DNA of 64,000 nucleotides from Lactarius indigo (taxonomy: Eukaryota > Basidiomycota > Agaricomycetes > Russulales > Russulaceae): the NCBI GenBank assembly GCA_025766275.1, contig JAFKAC010000003.1, positions 248,001 through 312,000 of the forward strand. The letters run 5' to 3'. Position 1 is the first letter of the stretch. Each line of letters begins with the position of its first letter. Below, in pieces: positions 26,240 to 37,272 of this stretch. The notes beneath the pieces were generated by a model. The model did not search any database, had not been told where the DNA came from, and was given only the letters and a program-made list of their open reading frames with translations. Made by a program: the position numbers and the translations under genes.

Positions 26240-27125
26240 TCAGTTGAACTGGTCGGCAGAGATACCCTCGAAATCGTAGTCGTTGTCACGGTAGCTAGCT
26301 TACATTCGTCGTGAGTGGGATGGTCGTTGGGAATTTGGCATCAGGCTTAACAGGAACGATTCGAGTCGCAGCAGTTCGTAGTAGAGCGTTGACAAGTTCC
26401 GGATCCCCAGGTGGAACAGCACTGGCGGTCCCGGCGTGTATTATTTCGTATCGACCTCGTCGGGTATGTAGGATCCACCTCGGGTTGTGATGGAATGTAT
26501 TGTCCCGTCATCGTATTGCAGGACGGTCTTCGTCGGCGTTGTCATTGTGTCGTTACTAGTCGAGGCGTTTCGATGCTGACATCTGCATCTCCTCATCCTC
26601 ATACGTTCTCGGGCTCGGTCCGCTGCTTGTCATCGTCCTTGCCGACAGAAGGTACTCCTGCTGGCGTCGGCGGCAGTATTATTCTTTGAACCTAGGGTCG
26701 ATACCTTTTGAAATCCGCTCGGATTCGCAAGTCGCCTGGGCCGTTTGTTCGCCGCTGGAGTAGATCGTGACGTTCGGACGTTCTCACGATATCACTGAGT
26801 TCTGACGGCCACGAGCCGGAGTCTCTGTCACGGGCCGAACGTGCAAGTCGATGAGTTGTGATTGGCCGTGATTGATGTACTTGGCCAACAGGAAGGGGAT
26901 GACGCGGTCGACGGCTTTTTTGACATATTGGGGGATTTGTCCGCTGGTGGCGTCATCGTCTTCAATGGTCCGGGTATTGTGCGATGAGATCTGGTGTGAT
27001 ACGGCCGAATCCATCTGGAGCGTCGTCGTCGTTCCCTCGCGTAAAGGGGACAACAAGTCGATGTGAGGCCATCATCTCCGAGAAACGATACGGGAGGACC
27101 CATAGGCGACAGACGCGGAAATGGT
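26240..27125 (-). pseudogene. Unrecognised gene with several frame breaks
   Basis: The minus strand has protein-like segments in changing frames: IAELVDFVRDHFRVCRLWVL (about 27155-27100), IPQYVKKAVDRVIPFLLAKY (about 26940-26880), SPRTYEDEEMQMSASKRLD (about 26620-26564), a segment starting MTTPTKTVLQYDDGTIHSIT (about 26548), EIIHAGTASAVPPGDPELVN (about 26450-26390) continuing to LTTN, and a terminal NDYDFEGISADQF with a stop at 26240. The joins lack acceptable introns in several places, so the gene is either decayed or carries assembly indels. I do not recognise the family. Its reading direction matches the DPH4 gene just upstream. Confidence 0.45.
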
Positions 27126-27390
27126 CTCTGACAAAATCAACAAGCTCAGCGATAGGTTAAGAGAGATCGGGGAGTTGATTGGCAGTCGTCTGGATCCCTT
27201 GAAAAAGTGAAGAGGGGTGGAGATGAAAGGAGGTAATTGGTTGGCGATGTCTCACAAAACCGATATTCACCCGCCAGGCCAGCCCTGCCAAGCTCTTTCG
27301 ATATTAAAGCTGGTATTTCTGGGATAACAGGGGTCTGAATGAACACCAGTGATCGCCCCACGACATTAAGATCCCATACCGATGTCAATG

Positions 27391-27876
27391 TCAACCCGAT
27401 CCTTCGCCATTGACTTCTTCGACCATTTCGTATCCCACCCACACGACCTCTGAGCAATCCTCACATCCGACAAGATGCCGCCCGCGTTCGAGATCATCTT
27501 CTGTAAGCTTGTACATCCCGCCGCAACGGCATGTGAGGCTCCAGATTGAAACCGTGCCATCGGGTCCCTCCGAGTCCGAGAAATCAAAGTCTTCTAGCGA
27601 CACGACTTGTGCAGGACGCGGGGCCTTGCGACTGAGCTCGCACCGTGCGTCATATGCGGCGCGTTGCGTCGTCGTCGAGAGGGTCAAAAATGCATCTTGG
27701 ATTAGCCCAATATTTGCTGACGGCGATGGATTGTCGGCGCTCTGCCGCTGCTTGTCGGGATGTAGACGGAGTAATGCACGGTGATATGCAGCTTTTATGG
27801 TATCTGGAGAGGCGGAACGTGTGACGCCGAGGAGTGTGTAGTAGTCGGTGCCATCGTCGAGTTCTAGGTTGGTCAT
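27391..27876 (-). CDS. DPH4: Diphthamide biosynthesis protein 4 (J-domain, DPH-type zinc finger)
   Basis: Co-chaperone/iron-binding protein needed in the first step of diphthamide formation on elongation factor 2 (family knowledge). Single exon, 161 residues, from the ATG at 27876. The open frame extends upstream only through a non-ATG codon, so 27876 is preferred. Residues about 9-75 form a J domain with the HPD motif (RLHPDKQ). The C-terminal CSL/DPH zinc finger reads CRCGGMYKLTEDDLERGRHL followed by CEDCSEVVWVGY, giving CxC and CxxC ligand pairs. It is divergently oriented to the bromodomain gene, with 926 bp between starts. Confidence 0.92.
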   Translation of the reverse strand: MTNLELDDGTDYYTLLGVTRSASPDTIKAAYHRALLRLHPDKQRQSADNPSPSANIGLIQDAFLTLSTTTQRAAYDARCELSRKAPRPAQVVSLEDFDFSDSEGPDGTVSIWSLTCRCGGMYKLTEDDLERGRHLVGCEDCSEVVWVGYEMVEEVNGEGSG

Positions 27877-28802
27877 GGTCACAAATCGGTCGTGGGAAGA
27901 ACTCAGTCGCGCGAAACACCATTTGCCGCCGGCGGTGCAGCAAGTGCGTCCCAAACCTCCATAGAAGGGACAAGTGGTCTTATAGCACGCGCTAATTGAC
28001 TACAGGAACTGAAGGTCTTTTAAATGGTAATATAATACAGGCCCGTAAGAATCGTAGTAAATGTTAAGAAGGCAGAATCAAGGAAAGGGTGCCGAGAACT
28101 CCCTACTGCGGCAATAGGAGATAAGAGGAAGCGAAAATAAAATAAAACAACACAGGTAGCCCCCACCACCCAAGGGCACATGCTAGTAGAATCGGAAGAA
28201 ATAACAAGACGAGGACGATAGCAGATCTCTAAGGAATGTGGAACTCAGCCATCCAAGCATCAAGCTGAGGCTGAGCAACTCCGCCCACAAGCTTTTGTGA
28301 GTGCCGCACGACCACATCCCTCGGTGCAAATTTCCCAGCGGTCTGTTCTGTTTTTCATTTTGTTGGCACTTCCCCTTCGTCAACTGGGCCAGGCACGAGC
28401 GAACTTAAGAGAATATCCTTTTAGATGGAACTCCCGGGCCGAAGCACTTCCATATCACGTGATGTGACAATCGTGACCTGGACCATGGTAACGGAACTTT
28501 GTAATGAAACAATGGACTCAAGCCTGCAGTGAACCCGAAGACAGTTTCATCGGCAAGAAAAAGGATATGGCAGTGTTATATGAAACCAGGATTGCACTTG
28601 TGCCAGTAGCGTATCTGCTTTGCATGAGTGTCAAGAGTCGAGTTGGAAATCAACGTCGACGCGGGTTCGTGTCACTGTGTCACGTGTAGCAGCCCGTTTG
28701 CCCCGCCAAATTGAATCGAATCGGGGCGCACACCGCGAAGTGCTCGCCAATAATTCCCCAGCTTTTCAGCAAAGCAAATCCTTCTCTGTTTCTCTGACGA
28801 AT
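27877..28802. promoter_or_regulatory. Divergent promoter region, DPH4 / bromodomain gene
   Basis: 926 bp between two divergent start codons. It contains two CACGTG-type sites (ATCACGTGATG at about 28457 and GTCACGTGTA near 28680). No gene is seen inside. Confidence 0.45.
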
Positions 28803-30861
28803 ATGTCGAAGAGGGAGCTCGGAAAGCTGGCCAGTGTTGTCGATGTAGATGCCCCTCGAGCGAAACGACGCAAGGAGGCTCCACCACCGCAGGAAGAGAA
28901 AAGGCCCGAGACGGACATGGACGTGGACGTGACCGGCGACGGGAACGTGAAGCGAGAACAGGAGGATCCCGCGAAGTTGGAGCAGGTGAAGGAGCAAGGA
29001 TTGAAGCTGTGGCAGACGGTGAAGGATGCGGTTGACAAGGAGTGCGTGACTGACCGAACTTGCGCCTTGTCGCCTGAGCTTGTTCCTCACACCATGGTCC
29101 CCCTTCCCCCAGCGGCCGCTCACTTTCAGCCGACTTTCTTCGACTCCCCAACAAACGAATGTACCCAGACTATTACACCGTCATAAAGAAACCCATTGCC
29201 CTCGATAAAATCAAGTCTCAACTCGACATAGGAGAGTACACGTCTTTAACCGCAGTCAAGAGCGATTTGGAACAGTGCTTCCGTAACGCAAAGCGGTACA
29301 ACCTCAAAGAAAGCCAGATTTTCAACGATGCCAAATCCCTTCACGTGTGTCTCTTAGTTTAGCAATTCTTCGATAACCTCATTCCCCTCGCAGAAACTAA
29401 CCTCAAGAGAGTACGTCAGCATGACTGGTGACACCAAAGATGAAGCGGAAGGACACAACGATGACCCTCTACAAGAAGATGGACATGAAACCGGTTTGAA
29501 GGAAGGAGTTGATGACGAACCGAAGAAGAAGAAATTCATGGCACGGCTGCTCACCGCTAGACTGGATAAACTGGTCGCTAAGAAGGATGATGCGTGCGTT
29601 GTGGCTTTCGTGGTCTTCTCCTCGTTGCCTCTGAACATATAGTCTGCAGTGGAAACACTCTATCGAACGACTTCATGGAACTGCCCAACAAGAAGATCTG
29701 GGCTATCTACTACAAGACAATATCCCGCCCGATGAGCTTTGAGAAGATCTATGCGCGTTTATTTCTGTTTTCTCATCGATGGCTTTGATTGACCTTCTTT
29801 CCAGAAACACCTCAAGCGCAAAGAATACTCAAATGCTGCCCAGTTTGCGCAAGATGTTGAGCTCGTGTTTTCTAATGCGATGCAATTCAACGAGGATCAC
29901 ACCCCTCTCTGGGAGGCAGCGCTTCAGCTCAAGGTGCGTGTTTCTACGTCCTCAGTCAGCTGTCAACTGATCAGATCCACAGGAATACTTTGCGAAACTA
30001 ATGGCTGACCTCCCTGCTCCATATACGGTCCCGCAATATGCCCCCAAAGACCCACCACGCCCGTCAAATGGAAAGATCAAGCTGAAGGTACCTGTAGCAC
30101 AGCACTCCCCTCCGCAAGCATCGACCTCTACGGCCGCAGCGTCCCCACCTCAGGTAAACGCACCTCTCGTACTCAAAGTGCCCGGAAAAGAAACGCAGGT
30201 ACAAGCGTCGACCTCTTCTTCGCCCGTCGCCGGACCCTCCTCCACACCCGTATCGAGCCCTGCGAATGCCTCATCTGTACCAGCTCGGAAAACGACCAGC
30301 TCGCCAGCCCAGCCCCCAGCGCAGACACCAGCACCGGTATCGACCCCAGCATTGCGCTCGGTCGCACTCACCATCACGCCGACGTATCGCCGGCTCGCGC
30401 TCGACGCGCGCGATGGCGTGCGCAATTGGTCGCTGCGGCTCGCTCCGTCCGAGTCTGGTCTACGCGTCTCAGATGTGCGCCTATTCCGCTCTGCTGATTC
30501 GGACGATGAAAACGAAGGGTCAGAAGAAGAGGAGGAAGAGGAAGAGGAGGAAGAAGATGGCGCCGAAGAGGAGGAAGACGATGAGGAAGGTGGTGGTAGT
30601 GGGGTCAGTAATGGGCACGGAACTGGGGGAGCGACCGACAAGACGCGGGTCCGGAAGGAAGAAAGGGTTGGGCGCGTCAAGAAGCCCCCTCCGTTGCGAG
30701 TTCGCCTCGACAAGACAGAGGTGGAATGTCGCGGACGCGGTAGGTGGGAAGTTACGCTGGGTCCGGGCGCGGGTGCGCGGGTGCTCGAGTTGAGCGATGT
30801 ACGCGCTGGAGACGGTGAGCAGAAGGGCGCTTGGAGGGTATATCTGCACTGCACGGCTTGA
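28803..30861 (+). CDS. Double-bromodomain protein, RSC4-like chromatin remodeller subunit
   Basis: Probable subunit of the RSC/PBAF-type SWI/SNF remodelling complex, reading acetylated histone tails. Exons: 28803-29041, 29113-29344, 29394-29593, 29650-29752, 29805-29933, 29983-30861; 593 residues. Bromodomain 1 (exons 1-2) shows LPNKRMYPDYYTVIKKPIAL and RNAKRYN; bromodomain 2 (exons 3-5) shows LPNKKIWAIYYKTISRPMSF and SNAMQFNEDHTPLW. A basic N-terminus (PRAKRRK) fits nuclear import. The C-terminal part has a Pro/Ser/Thr linker, a nearly uninterrupted Glu/Asp block and a last folded segment (RWEVTLGPG..AWRVYLHCTA). The fourth intron (29753-29804) appears to use a GC donor (TAT-GCGCGT), because every GT nearby breaks frame. 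RSC4 is the best fit by layout; RSC1/2 are less likely as no BAH domain is seen. Confidence 0.85.
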
Positions 30862-31160
30862 CATTGTAAGTTACTCGCGTTTGTTACGTAATACATGTGG
30901 AGGCACACCCTTCTGGTTTCACTCTTAACCGCTCGCCCACAACAATAAGTCATGGTTCCAGGCCACTGGAAATGATCGCATCTAATTTCCAATCCGTAAC
31001 AAGATAACTCCTTGTAGGCGGATCCAATTGGCACGGGCACGGGCACTGCCTCAATCATCCCTCCGTGCCAACGGCGGTCAAATACAATAGCTCCGAGCCT
31101 GACCTTCTTCTCACCTCCCGCATTACTCTTTATTACTGTATCATAACCGCGCAATAGCCT

Positions 31161-32152
31161 ATGGAGACAGAACCTCTCGCCGTTGAAGTTGTCCGATTTG
31201 TCGCGACCAGACAGTGCATAGACGATCCATCTCTCTTCCAGGCAATTCGGGACTTCGTCGCGTATGACCGGAAGTAAGCACTCTTTCATCCGCGTCTAAA
31301 AATTAGTTATTGAACGCACCCCGTCTGGGTTTTTCAGAGACAAGGGCCTGACAGCACAGTACTGGGGCACGTCTGTAGAGAGACCGAACGAGTATTACTG
31401 GGTCCTGAGTGAGTTCCTTCTTGCCCATCGTACAAAAGTACAGCGCGACGCGTGTGCGCCTGGCCAAGCGCTCAACACGCACCGCATTCGTCCATCCATT
31501 TCATTATTTCATTGACAAAAATGGGCGTCTCCTCTCCCCCTGACAGTATGGCAGACGCGTGCGCACGCCGCCGCATTTGAGGAGGACCCATCGTACTCAG
31601 CGTTCGCGCAGCGACGACAAGCGCTCGCGACCGCGCCGGTGCTCGCGCTCTTCGTGCACTTCACCGGGAACCCGCTGCGCTGCCTCGACGCGCCAGTGAC
31701 TGAGATAGACGTGTACCGGACGCAGGCGGCGGACGCGGAGACGACGCAGGATAAGATACGCCTTCTCACGTACCGCATCGAGTCGCTGCAGATGCCCGGG
31801 TTCGTCGCGCTCAGCTGGGGCGTCGCGCTTGAGGACGTCACGCGGGGCGCGTACATCGCGGGTTGGAGAAATATCGAGGTACAGTCTCGTTCAATTTATT
31901 CGTGTGAACCGAGTCCCACTCGCTGGCGTCGGCGGAAATGGCTCGAAACCCCGGTTTTTTTTTTTTTTTGGGTCTGATTTTTTTTTTTTTTTGCAGGATC
32001 ATATGCGTTTGGGCACGACGGAGGAGCACAAGGTGTTCGTCGAGGAAACCGAAGAAATATTCCAGGCGTTCGAAGAACTTTTCGTCAACCATGTATACTT
32101 CAAACCACATGAGACCACGTCCGACCTGGGTCCAGAAGGAGCGTCTGTATAA
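31161..32152 (+). CDS. Dimeric alpha/beta-barrel (ABM-like) domain protein
   Basis: Exons 31161-31273, 31338-31408, 31547-31878, 31997-32152 join in frame to 223 residues. The N-terminal half (VEVVRFVATRQCIDDPSLFQ..YWVLIWQTRAHAAAFEEDPS) and the C-terminal half (VALSWGVALEDVTRGAYIAG..) look like two ferredoxin-like repeats of the antibiotic-biosynthesis-monooxygenase/stress-response barrel fold common in fungi. No catalytic residue can be named, so the role is unknown. The third intron (31879-31996) carries two long T tracts. It starts 300 bp after the bromodomain gene, same strand. Confidence 0.8.
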
Positions 32153-34232
32153 TCGGATTTTCCCTGTAGTTATCACTTACCTATTTCGCAAGTGCTTTGT
32201 AATGTTTTATTTAATTGTCCTTATCTTACATTGGGTATAGTAACTAGCCGCCACTTGCTGGCGCACGATAGAAAATAAAAGGTTCGGTCTGTACTGAAAC
32301 AGTATTCAAGCGTGGGCCGTAGATGACTATGAAACCTCGAACCGTCATACAAAGCCCCAGTTCCTGGAATTAAGAGTTACGCGACGAAGGAAGAACAATA
32401 CTACAGACGGACTTGCCTGCTTTCGTTCTTGCTTTCGTTCTTGACTATTTCCTTTTCCCTGGCAACATATGATAGTGGACAGAATTGCTGTAAGCGAGGT
32501 GCATTTTAGGGGAAGCAGGTACAGTTCAACAAGAGAACTATTGTCGTACTATACGTGCTTCACGATGAGAGAAGAGGGGGCTATCGTCGAACCAACCCTC
32601 CTGTGGGTGTTACTGTAACGAGCTTTCCCGATAGGTTAATGACGAATTAGCATTGTTACGAAAGAAACACCAGAGTGCGAACCTTTTCATTTACCGACAG
32701 AATGTATTATTGTAATGTATAGCTGCAGGACAAAGCGGGAGCTTACACAAACAGCTTGGGTCGCAACTTGAAACATAACGTCTGACATGAGGTCATCGGC
32801 AATCAGAGCACTCTGAACCTCGAGACAATGACCAACCGAGGAACATCTATGATGTACTGCAGTAGGGATAGGACGAGAATAGCGTATTCCATTAGTATGG
32901 TGAGATGTGGGATAAACAGAACGTTTGAACGAACCTTCTACAGACCCTTAGTCCACTCACTGCTCACGCCACTGCGGCTGCTACTAGGCCTCGCAGGCAC
33001 AACGGGTGCAGAGGTTGGGGCGGTCGCAGAGATACGAGAGGCGCAGGCGCAGACACGACGACAACTGGGAGCGCGCCACCTGCCGTGCCGCGTCCTTCAG
33101 CCTAACAGCGACCTGCGTCGCATCGGCCGGTGCGATATCCGCAAAGCTTCGTCCTCGACACCTCATGTCAGAAGAATGGGGTGGGCGCACGGAGCGTCTC
33201 CAGGTCCGTCCTGGTTCACACGTGGGGTGCTCGTGGGGACCACAGCTGGGATTTTTCGTTCACGCGCGAGCGGATCAGCGTGGGTGGGTCGTGCTCGGAC
33301 TATTTGTAGGCGTGAGGTACTGGCCTGCCTTGTTTGCTTTGTGTTGTTCCAATGGACACCCAACAACGAATTCCAAAGACCCCGCTCCGAGTCCCTATTA
33401 TAGGAAGGGCAAACGCTGGAAAGACATCCATCCTAACGTGACAGAGAGCATGTGTTGCAACGGAGAGCCCCATTATTTACCAGTGGCGGGAGGTTGCATA
33501 GTACGACCGGGCCACGCCACGATGGTGATGATGAATGTTGTCGAGCGAGCACATCCATCGGCTCCCGAATGGAATCTCGGTGTTCAGCCTGAGGGCCTAA
33601 GAGTATGGGGCCGGGGAACGTGCCACGCGATTTATACATGATGCATGAGGAGTAGAATGTGTCAAGCAGTGGGACAAAGCCACTCAATAGTACACAGCAC
33701 AAGTTCGCAGGTGGGATAAATATCGATGAAATAGGCAAGCACGGAGATACCGAGGGTAAAAACACATCGATTGTTCAACCGTGACCAACCCAACTTAGTA
33801 GTCGGGTCTTATGCGACAACCCTGCTTTGGAACGCTGTGCATGCATTCTACGACAGAATCAAGACGTCGGCGCTAAAAGGAAGGTCCGTTTACTATGATA
33901 GGCTGGACATTCGGTTTGGTTCGGTAGCGCTTACACTCATAGAGTCGACACGAATTGTTGCGAATTGTTATGGATGGTCATGATCATAAGACGGTTGAAG
34001 GGGCGACAAAGCAGGTGCTTTCACAAACAGCTTGAGCGCTGTCGTCGTAACTTATAGTGAAGTCGCCAGCAATCAGGCTCAAGATCAGACTGCACTCTGG
34101 ACTTCCAGACAACAATCAACGGGACCAAGGAACATTTATGTTAGTGGGAGAGGACGAGTATATCATATTGCATTAGATGCGGTAACAGAACATTCGAATG
34201 AACGAACCCTCCACATACCTACTAAGATCAGT
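32153..34232. other. 2.1-kb stretch with a diverged direct repeat
   Basis: No supportable gene. It contains two related segments of about 240 bp (listed separately). Between them a 211-codon plus-strand frame (33006-33641) has no recognisable domain and is Arg-rich in its first part, so it is probably chance. Confidence 0.45.
32728..32960. repeat. Diverged direct repeat, copy 1
   Basis: Shares blocks such as GACAAAGC, CACAAACAGCTTG, GCAATCAG, AGGACGAG and GAACGAACC, in the same order, with 34004-34240. Copy 2 lies at the 3' end of the PFA4 gene, so copy 1 may be a relic of that 3' region; similarity seems to run a little way into the coding end (AGCCGCAGTGGCG versus AGCCGCTTGCGGTGCG on the minus strand). 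Confidence 0.5.
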
Positions 34233-34240
34233 CTACCCCT
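34004..34240. repeat. Diverged direct repeat, copy 2 (PFA4 3' flank)
   Basis: Partner of 32728-32960, displaced by about 1.28 kb. It covers the region just downstream of the PFA4 stop codon. Confidence 0.5.
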
Positions 34241-36187
34241 GGGCAATCACCTCGCCCGATCTCCACCTCTCAACTCGCACCGCAAGCGGCTCGTCCTCGT
34301 CCTCATCAACGACAACATCGTCACGACCACCGCCGTCGCCAGCCCCCTCCTCCCAACTGCTCTCGCTATCGTCGGGCTCACTTGACGGTTCGGGCACGTA
34401 CCGACGATAATGCCCCTCCTCTTGACTCCGGCTCGCGATGAACTCCGCAAGCAAGCCCTCCCGATCAATCTGGCGCACCTCATAGCCCTCCGAGCCTTGG
34501 CGCACGTGCGCCGCGCCTCTACCACCGCTGAGCTGCGCACGCTCGTACTCCGCGTAGCGCTCCCCGTCGTCCTCGTCCTCTGGTGGTTCGTAATCGGGGT
34601 GGTATGGCGGCACCGCGGAAGCGCCTGGAGGTCTGCGGGCACGCAGTTGCGTGTTTGACGGAGCGAGTGCTGGATTGGGCCCATTGTTCTCGTATGTCCA
34701 TGGCGAAGAGGGCTGCGTCCATTCGCTGTGATGCTCTGTCGGGTCCCGCGGAGGCCAGGACTCCTGGAGTTCGATACCTATAAGTACATAGCTAGGTCAG
34801 CTCGCGCTCTCAAATTGGTAGGGTAAAGGGCGGAATGTGAGACGCTGATACACTATGAGCGCCCTTCTGTGTGCGGTGGGTGGAGGGTCGTAGGCTCACC
34901 TCGGTTTCATACAGAAACGTGTTCATGCCCGGGATCACGTGGGTCACGTGCAGAGAGTTCGACCCACTTACCGTCGCCTTCTGCAAGCTGGTATTTGAGC
35001 CCCGTTCCTAAAGGACCAACATTCGGACAACACCACAAGAGTGGGTTAGTGCCTAGCATCGACTCGACGTTCCGCCGAGCACCAAGATTCTGTATGGCGA
35101 ACGTTAGAACCAGAGGAGGGTTAAAGAACAGTACAGACGTATGGGAACTTCATCGCGCGGATTTTCCCCCGCCGGATGAGGGTCGCAACTTTATCCTTCT
35201 CCCAACCTTCGATTGTGGTGGTATTTCCGAGAACACAGTAAAAGTGGTACAAGCTACCTATCCCGTCAGCATATATACGAGCAAAGGTCGCAGGAGGACG
35301 ACGCACCTGAACCCCCCAACCAGGAGCAGCACGGGTACGCATGTAACGTAGTTCAAAACAACGAAGAGTAGTTCTAGTGTGTCGTTTGAATCCTGTGGGA
35401 AGGTCAGAGACCATGCATTAACGAAAGATGCATGCGTCCGAACCCAGTATTGCCTTCCGAGGGTATCAAAGACGCGGCGAGTGAGCATGGTGACATGATA
35501 AGTGCAGGAGAGGTCGACAAAAAAGAGGAAGCGGATGAAATGGCCATAGTTATAGAAGCCAACGCAATTGTTCACCCATGGACAGTGATGGTCTAAATGT
35601 AGAGCGGCGCCATAAATTGAAAGCTTCGAGGTGACGGAAGCTCGTCGACTCACCCATGCGGAGCACGCATCTGCAAAGTAGTGGGATCCGGCATCAGAGC
35701 AACGGAAGAACGCAAATTGACAGATACGTACCTTTTGCAACTCTTGCAATGGTGAGCACGCGGTGGCTTGTATCGTTTGCACATGCGACAGAACCTTGGA
35801 CCACCAGTGTTCTTTTTGACTTCATAACCTTCCGTGTCATCAAACTCTGGTTCCTGATTGTGCGTGCATAAGCGAGGAACGTCACCTTCGTATGAAGAAC
35901 ACATACCCAACCATAAGGAACGCGCCCTGGGTCTGTGGTGATGCAGAGATAGTAATTATATAGCAGGAGTCCTACGAGTATGCTGTTCAGGGCGTCGTTA
36001 ATGCCTCGTCACGGTAGCTGTCGTAGTGACAGGATTCGTACTTGAATGGTACGAGAAGGTTGAAGAGTTGAATGGAGAGTTCGCGGCCGTACCAGGGCCA
36101 AATGATGAAGAATTGAGGGGTATACGATATAAAGCATATAAGGGCAGTCGTAAAGGCGACAACTAGTCGACCCAAAAGGCGGCCCAT
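34233..36187 (-). CDS. PFA4: DHHC palmitoyltransferase PFA4, with a 2-bp frame break
   Basis: ER-membrane S-acyltransferase; in yeast Pfa4 palmitoylates chitin synthase Chs3. Exons on the minus strand: 36187-36042, 35982-35907, 35853-35732, a 17-nt microexon 35670-35654, 35592-35307, 35253-35139, 35091-34972, 34777-34233. Four membrane segments flank the cysteine-rich domain ([21 protein letters not shown], then the catalytic [14 protein letters not shown]). After it come the fungal Pfa4 signature [13 protein letters not shown] and [12 protein letters not shown]. In the seventh exon [16 protein letters not shown] is followed by an extra dinucleotide at 35038-35043 (AG three times), shifting the frame before [13 protein letters not shown]. 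The correct frame then resumes to the stop at 34233. As read, the protein would be cut after the catalytic domain. Two-base expansion or assembly error are both possible. Confidence 0.88.
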
Positions 36188-37272
36188 GGTGGACAACTGG
36201 AGATGTGAGGTAATAAGAGGGTAATCACACTTCTCACGACCCTCTGACGTAGAATGAGCGCCTAACTTCCCTTGACGATTTCAGCAAAGCTGGGTTCTCT
36301 CACACAATCTATCTTCCGTACCACTGGAGTTCTCGTATCCGTGCTCACCCGCGACATCGACAAAAAGGTCTTACGAAGCGCTTGTCGACCTATCTCCGCC
36401 GAATCGTCTGTAAAAGAACAATAGCGCATGTGATACCCACGAAGAGACGCTATCTGGCATCTGGCGAGATCGTGATTTCGAGGAACAGAAAGTGACAGGG
36501 TCGCTAATGTGAGAGCATACGCCCATCTCTACCTCATGCTGCTGGTGGTCAGTTGTTCTAGCGGGCTCTGTCACAGCAAGAGCACCTGGGGAGTTGGGAC
36601 AGTACCCTGTGCCTGACAGCTACTAGCATGCGTTTTAATATCATGTTCTCGGTCATGTCGTGCGACGTCTGCGTGGAATGGAACTACTGTAGCCTCAGCG
36701 GCGTACTTCTAGTGGGACTGTATAAAGAGCCGACCATGACGGAAGGAGAATTGGCCATGCTGATGATCACAACATACAACGTAGGGAGGTGGCAAACTAG
36801 CGACAGCATACTGACGGAATGTTTCGAGGATAAAATTCTGAAGGCAAGACCTAACCGCACGTGAACCGATGCATATCAACTCGTTCTCAGACCAAGTCGT
36901 CCCATAACACAAGACTTTTCTCACGACATCCGTTTGGTTGTCGACTCAGGGTCGAAGATGTCAGGTATGCGCCGCATATCTGCCCTCGGTCGTTGATCAT
37001 AACTCTACCGCATGAATACGTCCTGCGTAAGGACGCTCAGAGTTACACTCTCTGTCGGGACAGGAGTTTTGGTGCATCCGTTTTCTTTGTACTGAGCCGA
37101 GAACCCAACTCTCACTTTCACTTTCATCTTCTCAATAGTTGCTAGCGCGTGGTACATTGAAAAAGGAATCACGATCGTGTTTTTTTATACAAACTTTAGA
37201 TGACAGCACAATATGTAAATAAGCTAGTGATGGTCTAACAGAAATGGGCGTAGCCTGTAGGCAGGTCACCCT
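36188..37272. other. Intergenic, PFA4 promoter and permease 3' side
   Basis: No supportable gene; about 1.1 kb with short chance frames only. Confidence 0.55.

Noticed and set aside
27121..27210. 29-residue plus-strand ORF with amphipathic-helix look (MVSDKINKLSDRLREIGELI..)
   Set aside because: It is antisense to the broken minus-strand locus, whose reverse frame is itself protein-like; the helix pattern is likely a mirror effect.
30150..31289. 379-codon minus-strand open frame
   Set aside because: Antisense shadow of the Ser/Glu-rich last exon of the bromodomain gene; low complexity only.
33006..33641. 211-codon plus-strand open frame
   Set aside because: Arg-rich low-complexity start, no domain, no conserved-looking segment, lies between repeat copies; probably chance in GC-rich DNA.
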